Source of the DNA: Bradyrhizobium sp. RD5-C2
GTDB lineage: Bacteria; Pseudomonadota; Alphaproteobacteria; Rhizobiales; Xanthobacteraceae
Direction: 5' to 3'
Length of the DNA: 64,000 bases
Assembly: GCF_019972155.1 (NCBI RefSeq)
Contig: NZ_BOVL01000020.1
Location: forward strand, 344,147 to 408,146
Shown here: in pieces, positions 43,236 to 51,132 of the stretch
Position numbering within the stretch: position 1 is the first letter of the stretch
Layout of the letters: each line of letters opens with the position of its first letter
Notes under the pieces: generated by a model
Database searches by the model: none
What the model was told of the DNA's origin: nothing
The model's input: only the letters and a program-made list of their open reading frames with translations
Translations under genes and position numbers: made by a program

Positions 43236-45707
43236 TTACGGCTGTAACTTGGCCGGCGTTCGCAGGCAGCGGTCCAATGCCGCAGCAAGTTCGGCGTTAT
43301 CCAGCGGCCAGTGCAGCACTTCGGAGATGCCGGCGTCCGTCAGCAAATCGACGCTGACATCGGCGGCAGTCGCGACGGCAAGCAACACAGGCTGCAACGG
43401 CGATACAGCGTGCAAGGCTCGCGCCAATTCCACCCCGCCCTGGGGCCGTGAGGCGTGACCGACCAGGATGATATCGAATCGAGCAGAGTCAGAACGGCAT
43501 GCAGCAAGGGCATCAGCCGCAACCTCAAATCCGACCGGCTCGTATCCCAGCGCCGCCAGCTTCTCTTCATCGCGTAGCAAGCGTTCTCGCTCGCTTTCGA
43601 CGATCAGCACCGTCTCGCCGCGTCCGAGCGGAAGCGCCGGCAATCCGTCAGCCGCGATGGAAGCCGCCGCCACAGCGGGCAGCCAGACTTCGAACCGGCT
43701 ACCACAGCCAGGTTCGCTCTGAACGTTGATGGCTCCATCATGATCGCGGACGATCTCGCGAACCGTTGCAAGACCAAGGCCAGTTCCTGCCACGCGCGTC
43801 GTGAAGAACGGCTCGAACATCCGCCGCGCCACGCGTTCATCGATTCCGCTCCCATTGTCGCTGACGGAGAGGCACACATAGTGACCCGGCGAGAGCCCCC
43901 CGTCGCTCATCTCCACGAAAGCGGCCGTCTGTTCCTGCTTCACAGCCACGCGGACCGAACCGCCATCGTTCGTCGCTTGCGCTGCGTTGGTGCAGAGATT
44001 GAGGATGACCTGCTGGAGCTGCGCCGGCTCGCCGGACACGGCGACGTCGGCCGGAACATCTTCGAAGACAAGCTCTACATCCGGCGGCAACGAGGCACGC
44101 AACAACGAGCCCGCTTCGTTGAGCAAAGTGCGCACCTGAACTGGACGAGCACGCCCGTCGGTCCGCCGGCCGAAGGTGAGGATATTGTCGACGAGGTCGC
44201 GACCGCGCTCGGCGGCCCGGCGAATCTCGTCGATGTGCTGTGCCGGCTTGGAGCCGCGGGTGATTTGCGGCTCCGCCATCTCAGAATAGCCAAGAATGGC
44301 GCCGATGATATTGTTGAAGTTATGAGCGATCCCGCTGGCCAGCGATCCTATCATCTGCATGCGACGTGCCCGCTCCAGCCGCATGGCAAGCTTGGTCCTT
44401 TCGCGTTCCAGAAATTCGCGCTCGAGCGCATTAGCTACGGCGTCACCGGCAAGCCTCGCGAGCGGGATCGGGGAGATCTTGTTCCGTATCGGGCGGAAAC
44501 GGTCAAAACCCATGATGCCCTGGACCCGACCAGGCCGAATCAGCGGCAAACAGGCCCACGCGCGCACGCCCGTTCCCGCCAATGCATCCCTGATAGTGCC
44601 GGGCGGCAATGCGCTCGCGTCGGCAATGGTGATCCCGTCCCCTGCGCCGAGTTGATCGGCTACTGCCAATGCCCGTCGAGGCCAACCTGGCGGAAACGTC
44701 ACTCCATCCTTCGACCATGCGTGGACCCGGACTGGCCTCTCGTCCAAAACCACATACGCGCGATCCGCGTCGATCATCCGACCGAATTCGCCCAGCACCT
44801 GCTTCAATCGCATCCCAGTTTCGGTCGGCGCGCAATTGATCAGACGCGTCGAATTCTCGGCAATGACATGTTCGAATGCTGCCCGCCGACGCAACGCCAC
44901 CGCCCGAGCTCGCAGCCGAAGGCCGAAAATGACGAGCACGACCAGCAACAGCAGAGAGACAATGTAGAGCAGCAGCCGATAACGCTGCTCACTGGATTCG
45001 ACCACGGACCGATGGCGGGAAAACAGTTCGCGGGTCTCCTGCAGGGCATGCGTGCTAGCCGCGGCGATGAAGGTCTTCAACGTTTCATCGCCCGCCGGGA
45101 TCTGCTCATGGAGCAGCCGCGCATGCGCCAGCATCGCGCGCGCTGCTTCCGCCTCCGGTCCAGCGGTGGGCGCTTGCTGCGCAAACTGGTCGATTCTTTC
45201 CTGAAGCGCCCGCAGCGCGTCGGCTGAGGTGTCGCGCGACAAATGAAGGATCGCAGCCGCCAATGCGCCCGTTGCCGGCGCGAGTTGCGCGTCGTGGGCA
45301 AGGAATGCTGGGCTCGTGCTGAGCAGGCCTACATAGGAAAGCGAATTCTGCAGCAACGCGTTGCTTGTCTTGAAACGTTCCAGCAGATCTTCCTGCTCGA
45401 CAACCGTCGCTGCCAGTTGGTCAATCGGCTTCGGATCGAGACCTTCGGCCTGTGCTTGAGACCCGAGTCGATTGACCGCGTCCTCCATCGCCCGCGCGGC
45501 AGCGTTGAACGTATCGTAGTCACGAAGCAGGCCTGCCCTCGCCTGAAGTACGTCGCGGTGCAGCGAGGCCTCCGCAAGCGCATATTCGTCGAGTGTCTGG
45601 AGCGTCACCGCATAGGTGGACGCGTTGGTATCTATGCCGCGCACCAACAGCCAGGTGAGCAGCGCGAGCAGAAATGAAACCCCGAGAATAAACGGCAGGT
45701 TCCTCAT
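43236..45707 (-). CDS. VirA-like hybrid sensor histidine kinase with pseudo-receiver
   Basis: This 823-residue membrane kinase has a transmembrane segment at residues about 5-23, a helical periplasmic region, a second membrane segment near 245-270, then a GAF-like domain. The kinase core carries the phospho-histidine in GIAHNFNNIIGAILGYSE and an ATPase domain with NLCTNAAQAT and GTGLGLATVREIVRDHDG. A C-terminal receiver-like domain (from ETVLIVESERERLL) lacks the acceptor aspartate, as FDIILVGHASRP has Gly at that place. The overall layout and the degenerate receiver resemble VirA-type kinases. The ATG at 45707 overlaps the peroxidase stop as ATGA, so the two are coupled. Its probable partner is the divergent regulator at 46717. 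Confidence 0.88.
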   Translation of the reverse strand: MRNLPFILGVSFLLALLTWLLVRGIDTNASTYAVTLQTLDEYALAEASLHRDVLQARAGLLRDYDTFNAAARAMEDAVNRLGSQAQAEGLDPKPIDQLAATVVEQEDLLERFKTSNALLQNSLSYVGLLSTSPAFLAHDAQLAPATGALAAAILHLSRDTSADALRALQERIDQFAQQAPTAGPEAEAARAMLAHARLLHEQIPAGDETLKTFIAAASTHALQETRELFSRHRSVVESSEQRYRLLLYIVSLLLLVVLVIFGLRLRARAVALRRRAAFEHVIAENSTRLINCAPTETGMRLKQVLGEFGRMIDADRAYVVLDERPVRVHAWSKDGVTFPPGWPRRALAVADQLGAGDGITIADASALPPGTIRDALAGTGVRAWACLPLIRPGRVQGIMGFDRFRPIRNKISPIPLARLAGDAVANALEREFLERERTKLAMRLERARRMQMIGSLASGIAHNFNNIIGAILGYSEMAEPQITRGSKPAQHIDEIRRAAERGRDLVDNILTFGRRTDGRARPVQVRTLLNEAGSLLRASLPPDVELVFEDVPADVAVSGEPAQLQQVILNLCTNAAQATNDGGSVRVAVKQEQTAAFVEMSDGGLSPGHYVCLSVSDNGSGIDERVARRMFEPFFTTRVAGTGLGLATVREIVRDHDGAINVQSEPGCGSRFEVWLPAVAAASIAADGLPALPLGRGETVLIVESERERLLRDEEKLAALGYEPVGFEVAADALAACRSDSARFDIILVGHASRPQGGVELARALHAVSPLQPVLLAVATAADVSVDLLTDAGISEVLHWPLDNAELAAALDRCLRTPAKLQP

Positions 45708-46729
45708 GGGATCGGCGAGTCGGTATGTGGCGCGGCGGAGGCCGGCCTTACGGCTCGACCTCGATATGTCCCGGTCAGCGTGTTGAGGAAGGCGACGATG
45801 GCGGCTGTTTGCTGATCGGTTAAAACGCGGTCGAGTTGGGCGACGCCCATCGCTTTGACCGCATCCGGCAACGTGGCCGCGCTGCCATCATGGAAGTACG
45901 GCGCTGTCGTCGCCACATTTCGCAAGCTCGGCACGCGAACTAATTCCGGCTCCGGCGAGCCCAATGGATGGAAGATGCCGTGCCGTTGAAAGAGATTGCC
46001 GCCCACGTTGACACCCTGATGGCAGGCGATACAGCCGAGCGATTTGAAAACCTGATAACCCGACAACTCGTCCGGCGTCATCGCGTCGGTTTCCCCGTCA
46101 AGCCATCGGTCGAAGCGGCTATCTGGTGTGACTAGCGTCCGCTCGTATGTCGCGATCGCATCCAGCATGGTGGCGACATCAGGCTCCCTTCCATAGACAT
46201 TACGAAACTGCCCCACGATTTCGGGATCGGCACGCAGTTTGCCGAGCGCTTCGTCAGCGCTCGACGCCATGATCGCTGGATTGCGAAGACTGCCGTCGAT
46301 TCCGTCCTCCAACGAGCGGAAATTACCTTCCCAGTTGAGGCGGAAGTTCAGACTCGCATTGAAGACCGTTGGCGTATTGAGGGCGATCGGCTGGCCCTCA
46401 CGCGTATCGTGGATACTGGCGCTGGCACCATTGGTTGCTATATCGTGGCAGGATAAGCAGCTGTGTGTGTTATCGTGAGACAGACGCCGGTCGCCGAACA
46501 ATCGCTCGCCGAGCAGCACACGCTGCGGGTCCTGGGCGCGTGGCACGGGAATTGGCGTGATGGGCTCTCGGTCGGCGCGCACCTCAAAGCCCGGCGATTG
46601 AGCGTCTGCCGTCGAGAACGCAGTGAGACAAACAAGCGCCAGCAGCAGACACGCGACACCGCAGCCGGCCTTGGCCGCCGTCGTCACCGACGGCGCCGTT
46701 GAAGGGACTGGACACAATGAGCGGCTCAT
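45704..46729 (-). CDS. Di-haem cytochrome c peroxidase / MauG family protein
   Basis: This periplasmic protein is about 341 residues long with a signal peptide (AGCGVACLLLALVCLTAFSTADA). It has two haem-attachment motifs, SCLSCH and GCIACH, and the family block FNASLNFRLNWEGNFRSLEDG. Family members reduce hydrogen peroxide or oxidise protein side chains. The ATG at 46729 lies 13 bases inside the divergent response-regulator gene; a GTG at 46687 would avoid the overlap but has no better binding site, so the start is uncertain. Coupling to the kinase gene suggests that the protein serves the sensory system, perhaps reporting redox state or peroxide, an inference. Confidence 0.85.
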   Translation of the reverse strand: MSRSLCPVPSTAPSVTTAAKAGCGVACLLLALVCLTAFSTADAQSPGFEVRADREPITPIPVPRAQDPQRVLLGERLFGDRRLSHDNTHSCLSCHDIATNGASASIHDTREGQPIALNTPTVFNASLNFRLNWEGNFRSLEDGIDGSLRNPAIMASSADEALGKLRADPEIVGQFRNVYGREPDVATMLDAIATYERTLVTPDSRFDRWLDGETDAMTPDELSGYQVFKSLGCIACHQGVNVGGNLFQRHGIFHPLGSPEPELVRVPSLRNVATTAPYFHDGSAATLPDAVKAMGVAQLDRVLTDQQTAAIVAFLNTLTGTYRGRAVRPASAAPHTDSPIP

Positions 46730-47481
46730 CACTAAATGACCCGGGTCCTCGCGGAAGCGTTGATCGCCAAGTGTGTGTCCTCGTCGTGGAAGATGATCCT
46801 GCCTTGCAGCGCATGATCCTAAACTATTTCGCAGAGAACAACATCCGGACCTTGGCAGCAAATAATCGGCAGGAAATGATCGGTCGGCTTGGCAGTGCCG
46901 AGGTCAATCTGGTGATCCTCGATCTCCGGCTTGGATTGGAAGACGGACTGGATCTTCTGCGGGAAATCCGCCTGAACTCGGAAGTACCCGTGATCATCAT
47001 CACGGGTCACCGCCGCGACGACATCGATCGAGTGGTCGGTCTCGAACTTGGCGCCGACGATTATCTGACGAAGCCATTCAACCTGCGCGAATTGCTCGCG
47101 CGTGTTCGCGCGATCTTGCGCCGGTTCGATGCCGGAAGGGCCGCGCAAGCGCGCGATCCAGAGCGAGGCCGATTTCGATTTTCTGGCTGGCAGCTCGACC
47201 GCAGGATCCGGCAGCTTATCGACCCGGCCGGTGCCGCCGTCGCATTGACCAAGGGCGAGTACGCGATGCTCCTGGCCTTTCTCGAAGCGCCACAACGTCC
47301 GCTTAGCCGCGAGCACCTGTTGCAGGCGACCCGCGTTCACGAAGATGTCTTCGACCGCAGCATTGATGTGCAGATTCTCCGCCTGCGGCGCAAGCTCGAG
47401 CGCGACCCGAGCGCGCCGCGCGTCATTCAGACCGAACGCGGCGTTGGATATGTATTCGCCGTTCCCGTAGAGCGGGTCTGA
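46717..47481 (+). CDS. OmpR-family response regulator (VirG-like)
   Basis: This 254-residue regulator has a receiver domain (VCVLVVEDDPAL, acceptor Asp69 in VILDLRLG, threonine in IITGHRRDD, lysine in LTKPFNLRELLARV) and a winged-helix DNA-binding domain (ALTKGEYAMLLAFLEAPQRPLSREHLLQATR, SIDVQILRLRRKLERDP, IQTERGVGYVF). The ATG at 46717 is preferred to a TTG at 46699. Its 5' end overlaps that of the divergent peroxidase gene, so the two promoters must lie inside each other's coding sequence, an unusual layout. It probably receives phosphate from the adjacent VirA-like kinase. Confidence 0.9.
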   Translation: MSGSSLNDPGPRGSVDRQVCVLVVEDDPALQRMILNYFAENNIRTLAANNRQEMIGRLGSAEVNLVILDLRLGLEDGLDLLREIRLNSEVPVIIITGHRRDDIDRVVGLELGADDYLTKPFNLRELLARVRAILRRFDAGRAAQARDPERGRFRFSGWQLDRRIRQLIDPAGAAVALTKGEYAMLLAFLEAPQRPLSREHLLQATRVHEDVFDRSIDVQILRLRRKLERDPSAPRVIQTERGVGYVFAVPVERV

Positions 47482-47872
47482 CGAGGCAATTGGCGACCGC
47501 CCCGGAACTTCACTCGCGGAAACTCATGTGATTTGCTTGGATTTTCTTTGATGTCTCGGTGCACACGTCGCCTTCTAACTATTTGAAAAACTTGAACCCT
47601 CGCTCCAATCCATCATGGGAGCTACGGAGAATTTCCATTTATTGTCAGTCACTTAATTCTCTTTTTTGACCCAACAGATCATCGATGACACCGACCTTAG
47701 ATATTGGTCCCGTTGATTTTCTTCAGCTCGTTTTTGGCTGGTCTGATCTTCATAACAGACGTTGCTACAAATTTGCCACGCGTCCGTCAGGCGAAGGCCT
47801 GCAACGTATAGCGGACAGCTATAGTGAACCAACTACCTCTAAGCAGGCTTTCGCTACGCTCGACAGATGCTG
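47482..47872. other. 391-base non-coding gap with one dispersed repeat
   Basis: No supported gene. The gap lies between convergent genes (response regulator and phaC) and includes repeat copy C (47540-47618). It is more AT-rich than the surrounding coding sequence. Confidence 0.5.
47540..47618 (+). repeat. Dispersed intergenic repeat, copy C
   Basis: Shares the blocks ATTTTCTTTGAT, CTCGGTGCACACGTCG, CCTTCTAACTA, TTGAAAAACTTGAA and CGCTCCAATCCATCATGG with copies A and B. The second GTGCACAC found in copy A is missing here, so the copy is about 10 bases shorter. Confidence 0.7.
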
Positions 47873-49591
47873 TCAGCTCGCCTTCGCCTTGACGTATCGC
47901 CCGGGCGCAGCTTCACCCGGAGGAAACTGGTTGCTGCCGAGTTGCGTTCGGGCGGGCACCCGGTCTTCAGCCCACGGCTTGAGCCAAGCAATCCAGTCGT
48001 TCCACCAGCTGCCCGGCTTTTCGTCCGCGCCCGCGAGCCATGCCGCCGGATCGTCGCATCGCTCGTCCGACAGCCAATAGCTTCGCTTGTTCTTCGACGC
48101 GGGGTTGATCACACCGGCAATATGCCCGCTCGCGCCGAGCACAAAGCGGGTGTTGCCGCTGAACAGCCCCGTGGTGCGATAGGCCGATCGCCACGGCACG
48201 ATGTGATCTTCAACGGTCGCCAGGACATAGGCAGGCAGGTCAACCCGCCCCAGATCGACGGGCGTGCCGCACATCGTCAACCGGTTCGGCTCCCGAAGAT
48301 TGTTCTCCAGGTACATGTTCCTGATGTACCAGCAATACATCGGCCCCGGCAGGTTGGTGACGTCGGCGTTCCAAAACAGCAGATCGAAACGCTCCGGTGA
48401 CTTTCCCTTCAGATAGTTATTGATCACGTTCGGCCAGATGAGCTCCTTGGAACGCAGGGTCTGGAACACGAACCCGAGCTCCGAGCCGCGGTAGATGCCG
48501 CCACTGCCGATCGTCTGCTCGCGTTGCCGCACGCCCTCCTCGTCCACGAACACGCCGAGGTCGCCCGGTTCGCGGAAGTCGAGCATCGTCGTCAGCAATG
48601 TCACGCTGGCGACCGTCTCGTCCCCTCGTGTTCGCAGGATCGCCAGCGCAGACGACAGGATGGTTCCCCCGACGCACCAGCCGACGACGTTGACCTTGTC
48701 GGCGCCCGAGATCGACCGGGCGACCTCGATGGCGCGCATCGCGCCCCGCTCGACGTAATCGTCCCACCCAAAGTGCCCGCATGAAGCGTCGGGATTGCGC
48801 CAGGAGACCATGAAAACGGTCAAGCCGTGCTCGACCGCAAAGCGGACGAAGGAATTGGCCGGCTGAAGGTCGAGAATGTAGAACTTGTTGATGCAGGGCG
48901 GCACGATCAGCAGCGGCCGCGCCGTCGCCTGCTCGGTCACCGGTTCATATTGAATGAGTTGAAACAGCTCGTTTTCGAAGACGACGGCGCCCCTGGAAGT
49001 GGCGACATCCTTGCCGACTTCGAACGCCTCCTCGTCCGTGATCGTCAGACTGCCTTTGCCCAGATCGGCCATCCAATTGTCCAGGCCTGCCTTGAGGCTC
49101 CGACCTTCGCTATCCGCCGCAAGCTTGATGACATCAGGGTTGGAAGCGACGAAATTGGTCGGGCTCATCGCCTCGACAAGCTGACGTGTAAAGAAGCGCA
49201 GCCGATGTTTTTCCTTCTCATCGAGATCAAGCGCTTCGACGAAGTCGACGCAATAGCGCGCGTTCAGCAGATAGCATTGCTTGAGCAGGCTGTAGGCTGC
49301 ATTGTCCCGCCACTCCGCTGCGTTGAACCTGCGATCACCGCGCACCGGCTCGATGCCTCCTTCGCTCTGCGCGCCGGTCGCCGACTTGATGACGTGCTCG
49401 GTGAGCTGGTACAACCGCCTCAGATGGTCCGCCTGCAATTCGGCGATGCGTCCCGACGCGTTCAGGGCCGAGCTGAGGCTCGCCGCGTCACGATCGCCAT
49501 TCGGCGCCCATCCGAGCGAGCGCCACAGGCTTTCCCCCGCCTTCATGAAGCCCTCGACAAACTCATCAGGCATGTTGAATGGCCGATTCAT
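47873..49591 (-). CDS. phaC: Class I polyhydroxyalkanoate synthase PhaC
   Basis: This 572-residue enzyme polymerises 3-hydroxyacyl-CoA (mainly 3-hydroxybutyryl-CoA) into storage polyester granules. The lipase-like box is GWCVGG with the nucleophile Cys306, followed by an aspartate region (LATVEDHIVPW) and the histidine in GASGHIAGVINP, so the catalytic triad is complete. Length and the conserved PPCINKFYILDL and FWNADVTNLPGPMYCWYIRNMYLENNL fit class I. It is separated from phaAB by about 8 kb but lies in the same direction at the end of a run of carbon-metabolism genes, 164 bases after dctD. Confidence 0.94.
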   Translation of the reverse strand: MNRPFNMPDEFVEGFMKAGESLWRSLGWAPNGDRDAASLSSALNASGRIAELQADHLRRLYQLTEHVIKSATGAQSEGGIEPVRGDRRFNAAEWRDNAAYSLLKQCYLLNARYCVDFVEALDLDEKEKHRLRFFTRQLVEAMSPTNFVASNPDVIKLAADSEGRSLKAGLDNWMADLGKGSLTITDEEAFEVGKDVATSRGAVVFENELFQLIQYEPVTEQATARPLLIVPPCINKFYILDLQPANSFVRFAVEHGLTVFMVSWRNPDASCGHFGWDDYVERGAMRAIEVARSISGADKVNVVGWCVGGTILSSALAILRTRGDETVASVTLLTTMLDFREPGDLGVFVDEEGVRQREQTIGSGGIYRGSELGFVFQTLRSKELIWPNVINNYLKGKSPERFDLLFWNADVTNLPGPMYCWYIRNMYLENNLREPNRLTMCGTPVDLGRVDLPAYVLATVEDHIVPWRSAYRTTGLFSGNTRFVLGASGHIAGVINPASKNKRSYWLSDERCDDPAAWLAGADEKPGSWWNDWIAWLKPWAEDRVPARTQLGSNQFPPGEAAPGRYVKAKAS

Positions 49592-49755
49592 GACGTCCCT
49601 CGCTTGGCAAGATTGATTGGCTTGATCGCTTCCGGTTTCAGGCCGCTTCTACATGGCGCCCTTTGCCCTCGCATGCACCTGAGCTTGCTGTCTCGTCGCC
49701 CGCGCGGAACGGCTGTCAGCCCGTCTCAACGCGTCGCCATCGCCCGCCGCGGTCT

Positions 49756-51132
49756 TCAGGACACGGAGCGGATGGTTGCGCCCTCCCTGATACCGTCGAC
49801 GTTGACGGAGAGGCGCTTGATCTTGTCGTAGAGCGTCTGCTTCGGAATGCTCAGAAGCGCAGCCGTCGCCTGGACGTCGCCTTGCTTGCGCCGCAGCGCA
49901 TCCTCGATGATCGACCGCTCGATGTTTTCCAACTGCCGCGGCAACGACATGTCCGACGTCCCGAGGCCGGACTTGTTGATCGCCTTGCCGTCGAGGACAC
50001 CAAGCACGAAACGGTCGGCGACATTGCGGAGCTCCCGCACGTTGCCCGGCCACGAATAGGCCAGCAGGTAGGACATGGTCTGCTCGTCCAGGATCGGAGC
50101 ATCACGCTCGAACCGCCTAGCTGCATCGAGGGTGAATTGCTCGAACAGCAGCGGGATATCCTCCCGCCGCTCGCGCAGCGGAGGCAATTCGATGAATGCG
50201 ACGCCGAGGCGGTAGTAGAGATCGGCACGAAACAGCCGCTTTTCGCTGAGCTCGAGCAGGTTCACCTTGCTCGCGGCCACGACACGGCAATCCACTGCGA
50301 TCGGCTTGTTGGTGCCGACGCGCTCGATCGAACGATCCTGCAGCGATCTCAGCAACTTGACCTGGACGCTCAGCGGCATGCTCTCGATCTCGTCGAGGAA
50401 CAAGGTTCCGCCATTGGCGTATTCGATCTTGCCGATCCGCTGACGCGTAGCGCCGGTGAACGCGCCAACCTCGTGGCCGAACAGTTCGCTCTCGACCAGC
50501 GACTCCGGAAGGCCGCCGCAGTTCACAGCGACATAGTTGCCGCCGCGGCGACCGCTATGACTGTGCAGACAGCGCGCCACGACATCCTTGCCGGTCCCGG
50601 TTTCGCCGTAGATCGTGACGTCGACATTGGTCGCAGCCAAAGTGGAGACGAGCCGGCGCACTTCCTGGATCTGCGGCGACCGGCCCAGCAGGCTCGCTTC
50701 GATTGCCTGACGGTCCGCCAACGCCGATCGCAACGAGCGGACTTCCAGGGTCAACCGCCTCTTCTCGGCCGCCCTGCGCACCACCGAGATCAGTAGCTCC
50801 GAAGAGCACGGCTTCTCGATGAAGTCGTAAGCGCCGTTCCTCATGGCTTGCACGGCCATTGAAATGTCGCCGTGACCGGTGATCAAGATCACCGGCAGAT
50901 CCTGATCCAGCCGACGCAGATCGGACAGCCACTCAAGTCCGCTCTTGCCGCGCAGCCGTACGTCGCAGACGACGACGAAGGGCATGTCGGAACGCACGGA
51001 GCCATTGGCGGTCTCGACCGAGGCAAACCCCGAGACCGAAAATCCCGCAAGCTCCAGGGCCTGGACGCCGCCGATCCGGACGTCGTCATCGTCCTCGACA
51101 TAGATCACGCCGATCGATTGGTCATCACCCAT
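49756..51132 (-). CDS. dctD: C4-dicarboxylate response regulator, sigma-54 activator DctD
   Basis: This 458-residue NtrC-class regulator has a receiver domain with acceptor Asp57 (VVVCDVRLRGKSG), an AAA+ domain with GETGTGKDVVARCLH, the sigma-54 loop GAFTGA and GGTLFLDEIESMP, and a C-terminal Fis motif (GDVQATAALLSIPKQTLYDKI). It overlaps dctB by 8 bases. DctD activates sigma-54 promoters for dicarboxylate transport; the permease gene dctA lies in the same run at 59026-60360, but no good -24/-12 promoter was found in front of it. The short interval before dctA suggests that it may be transcribed from farther upstream. Confidence 0.9.
   Translation of the reverse strand: MGDDQSIGVIYVEDDDDVRIGGVQALELAGFSVSGFASVETANGSVRSDMPFVVVCDVRLRGKSGLEWLSDLRRLDQDLPVILITGHGDISMAVQAMRNGAYDFIEKPCSSELLISVVRRAAEKRRLTLEVRSLRSALADRQAIEASLLGRSPQIQEVRRLVSTLAATNVDVTIYGETGTGKDVVARCLHSHSGRRGGNYVAVNCGGLPESLVESELFGHEVGAFTGATRQRIGKIEYANGGTLFLDEIESMPLSVQVKLLRSLQDRSIERVGTNKPIAVDCRVVAASKVNLLELSEKRLFRADLYYRLGVAFIELPPLRERREDIPLLFEQFTLDAARRFERDAPILDEQTMSYLLAYSWPGNVRELRNVADRFVLGVLDGKAINKSGLGTSDMSLPRQLENIERSIIEDALRRKQGDVQATAALLSIPKQTLYDKIKRLSVNVDGIREGATIRSVS

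Noticed and set aside
47685-48080. 131-codon plus-strand frame between the response regulator and phaC
   Set aside because: It runs about 200 bases into the convergent phaC gene and the part outside phaC has no recognisable domain; probably a chance frame.
49649-49755. Possible small gene between dctD and phaC
   Set aside because: The only frames there are extensions or shadows of dctD; nothing with its own start and family resemblance was seen.
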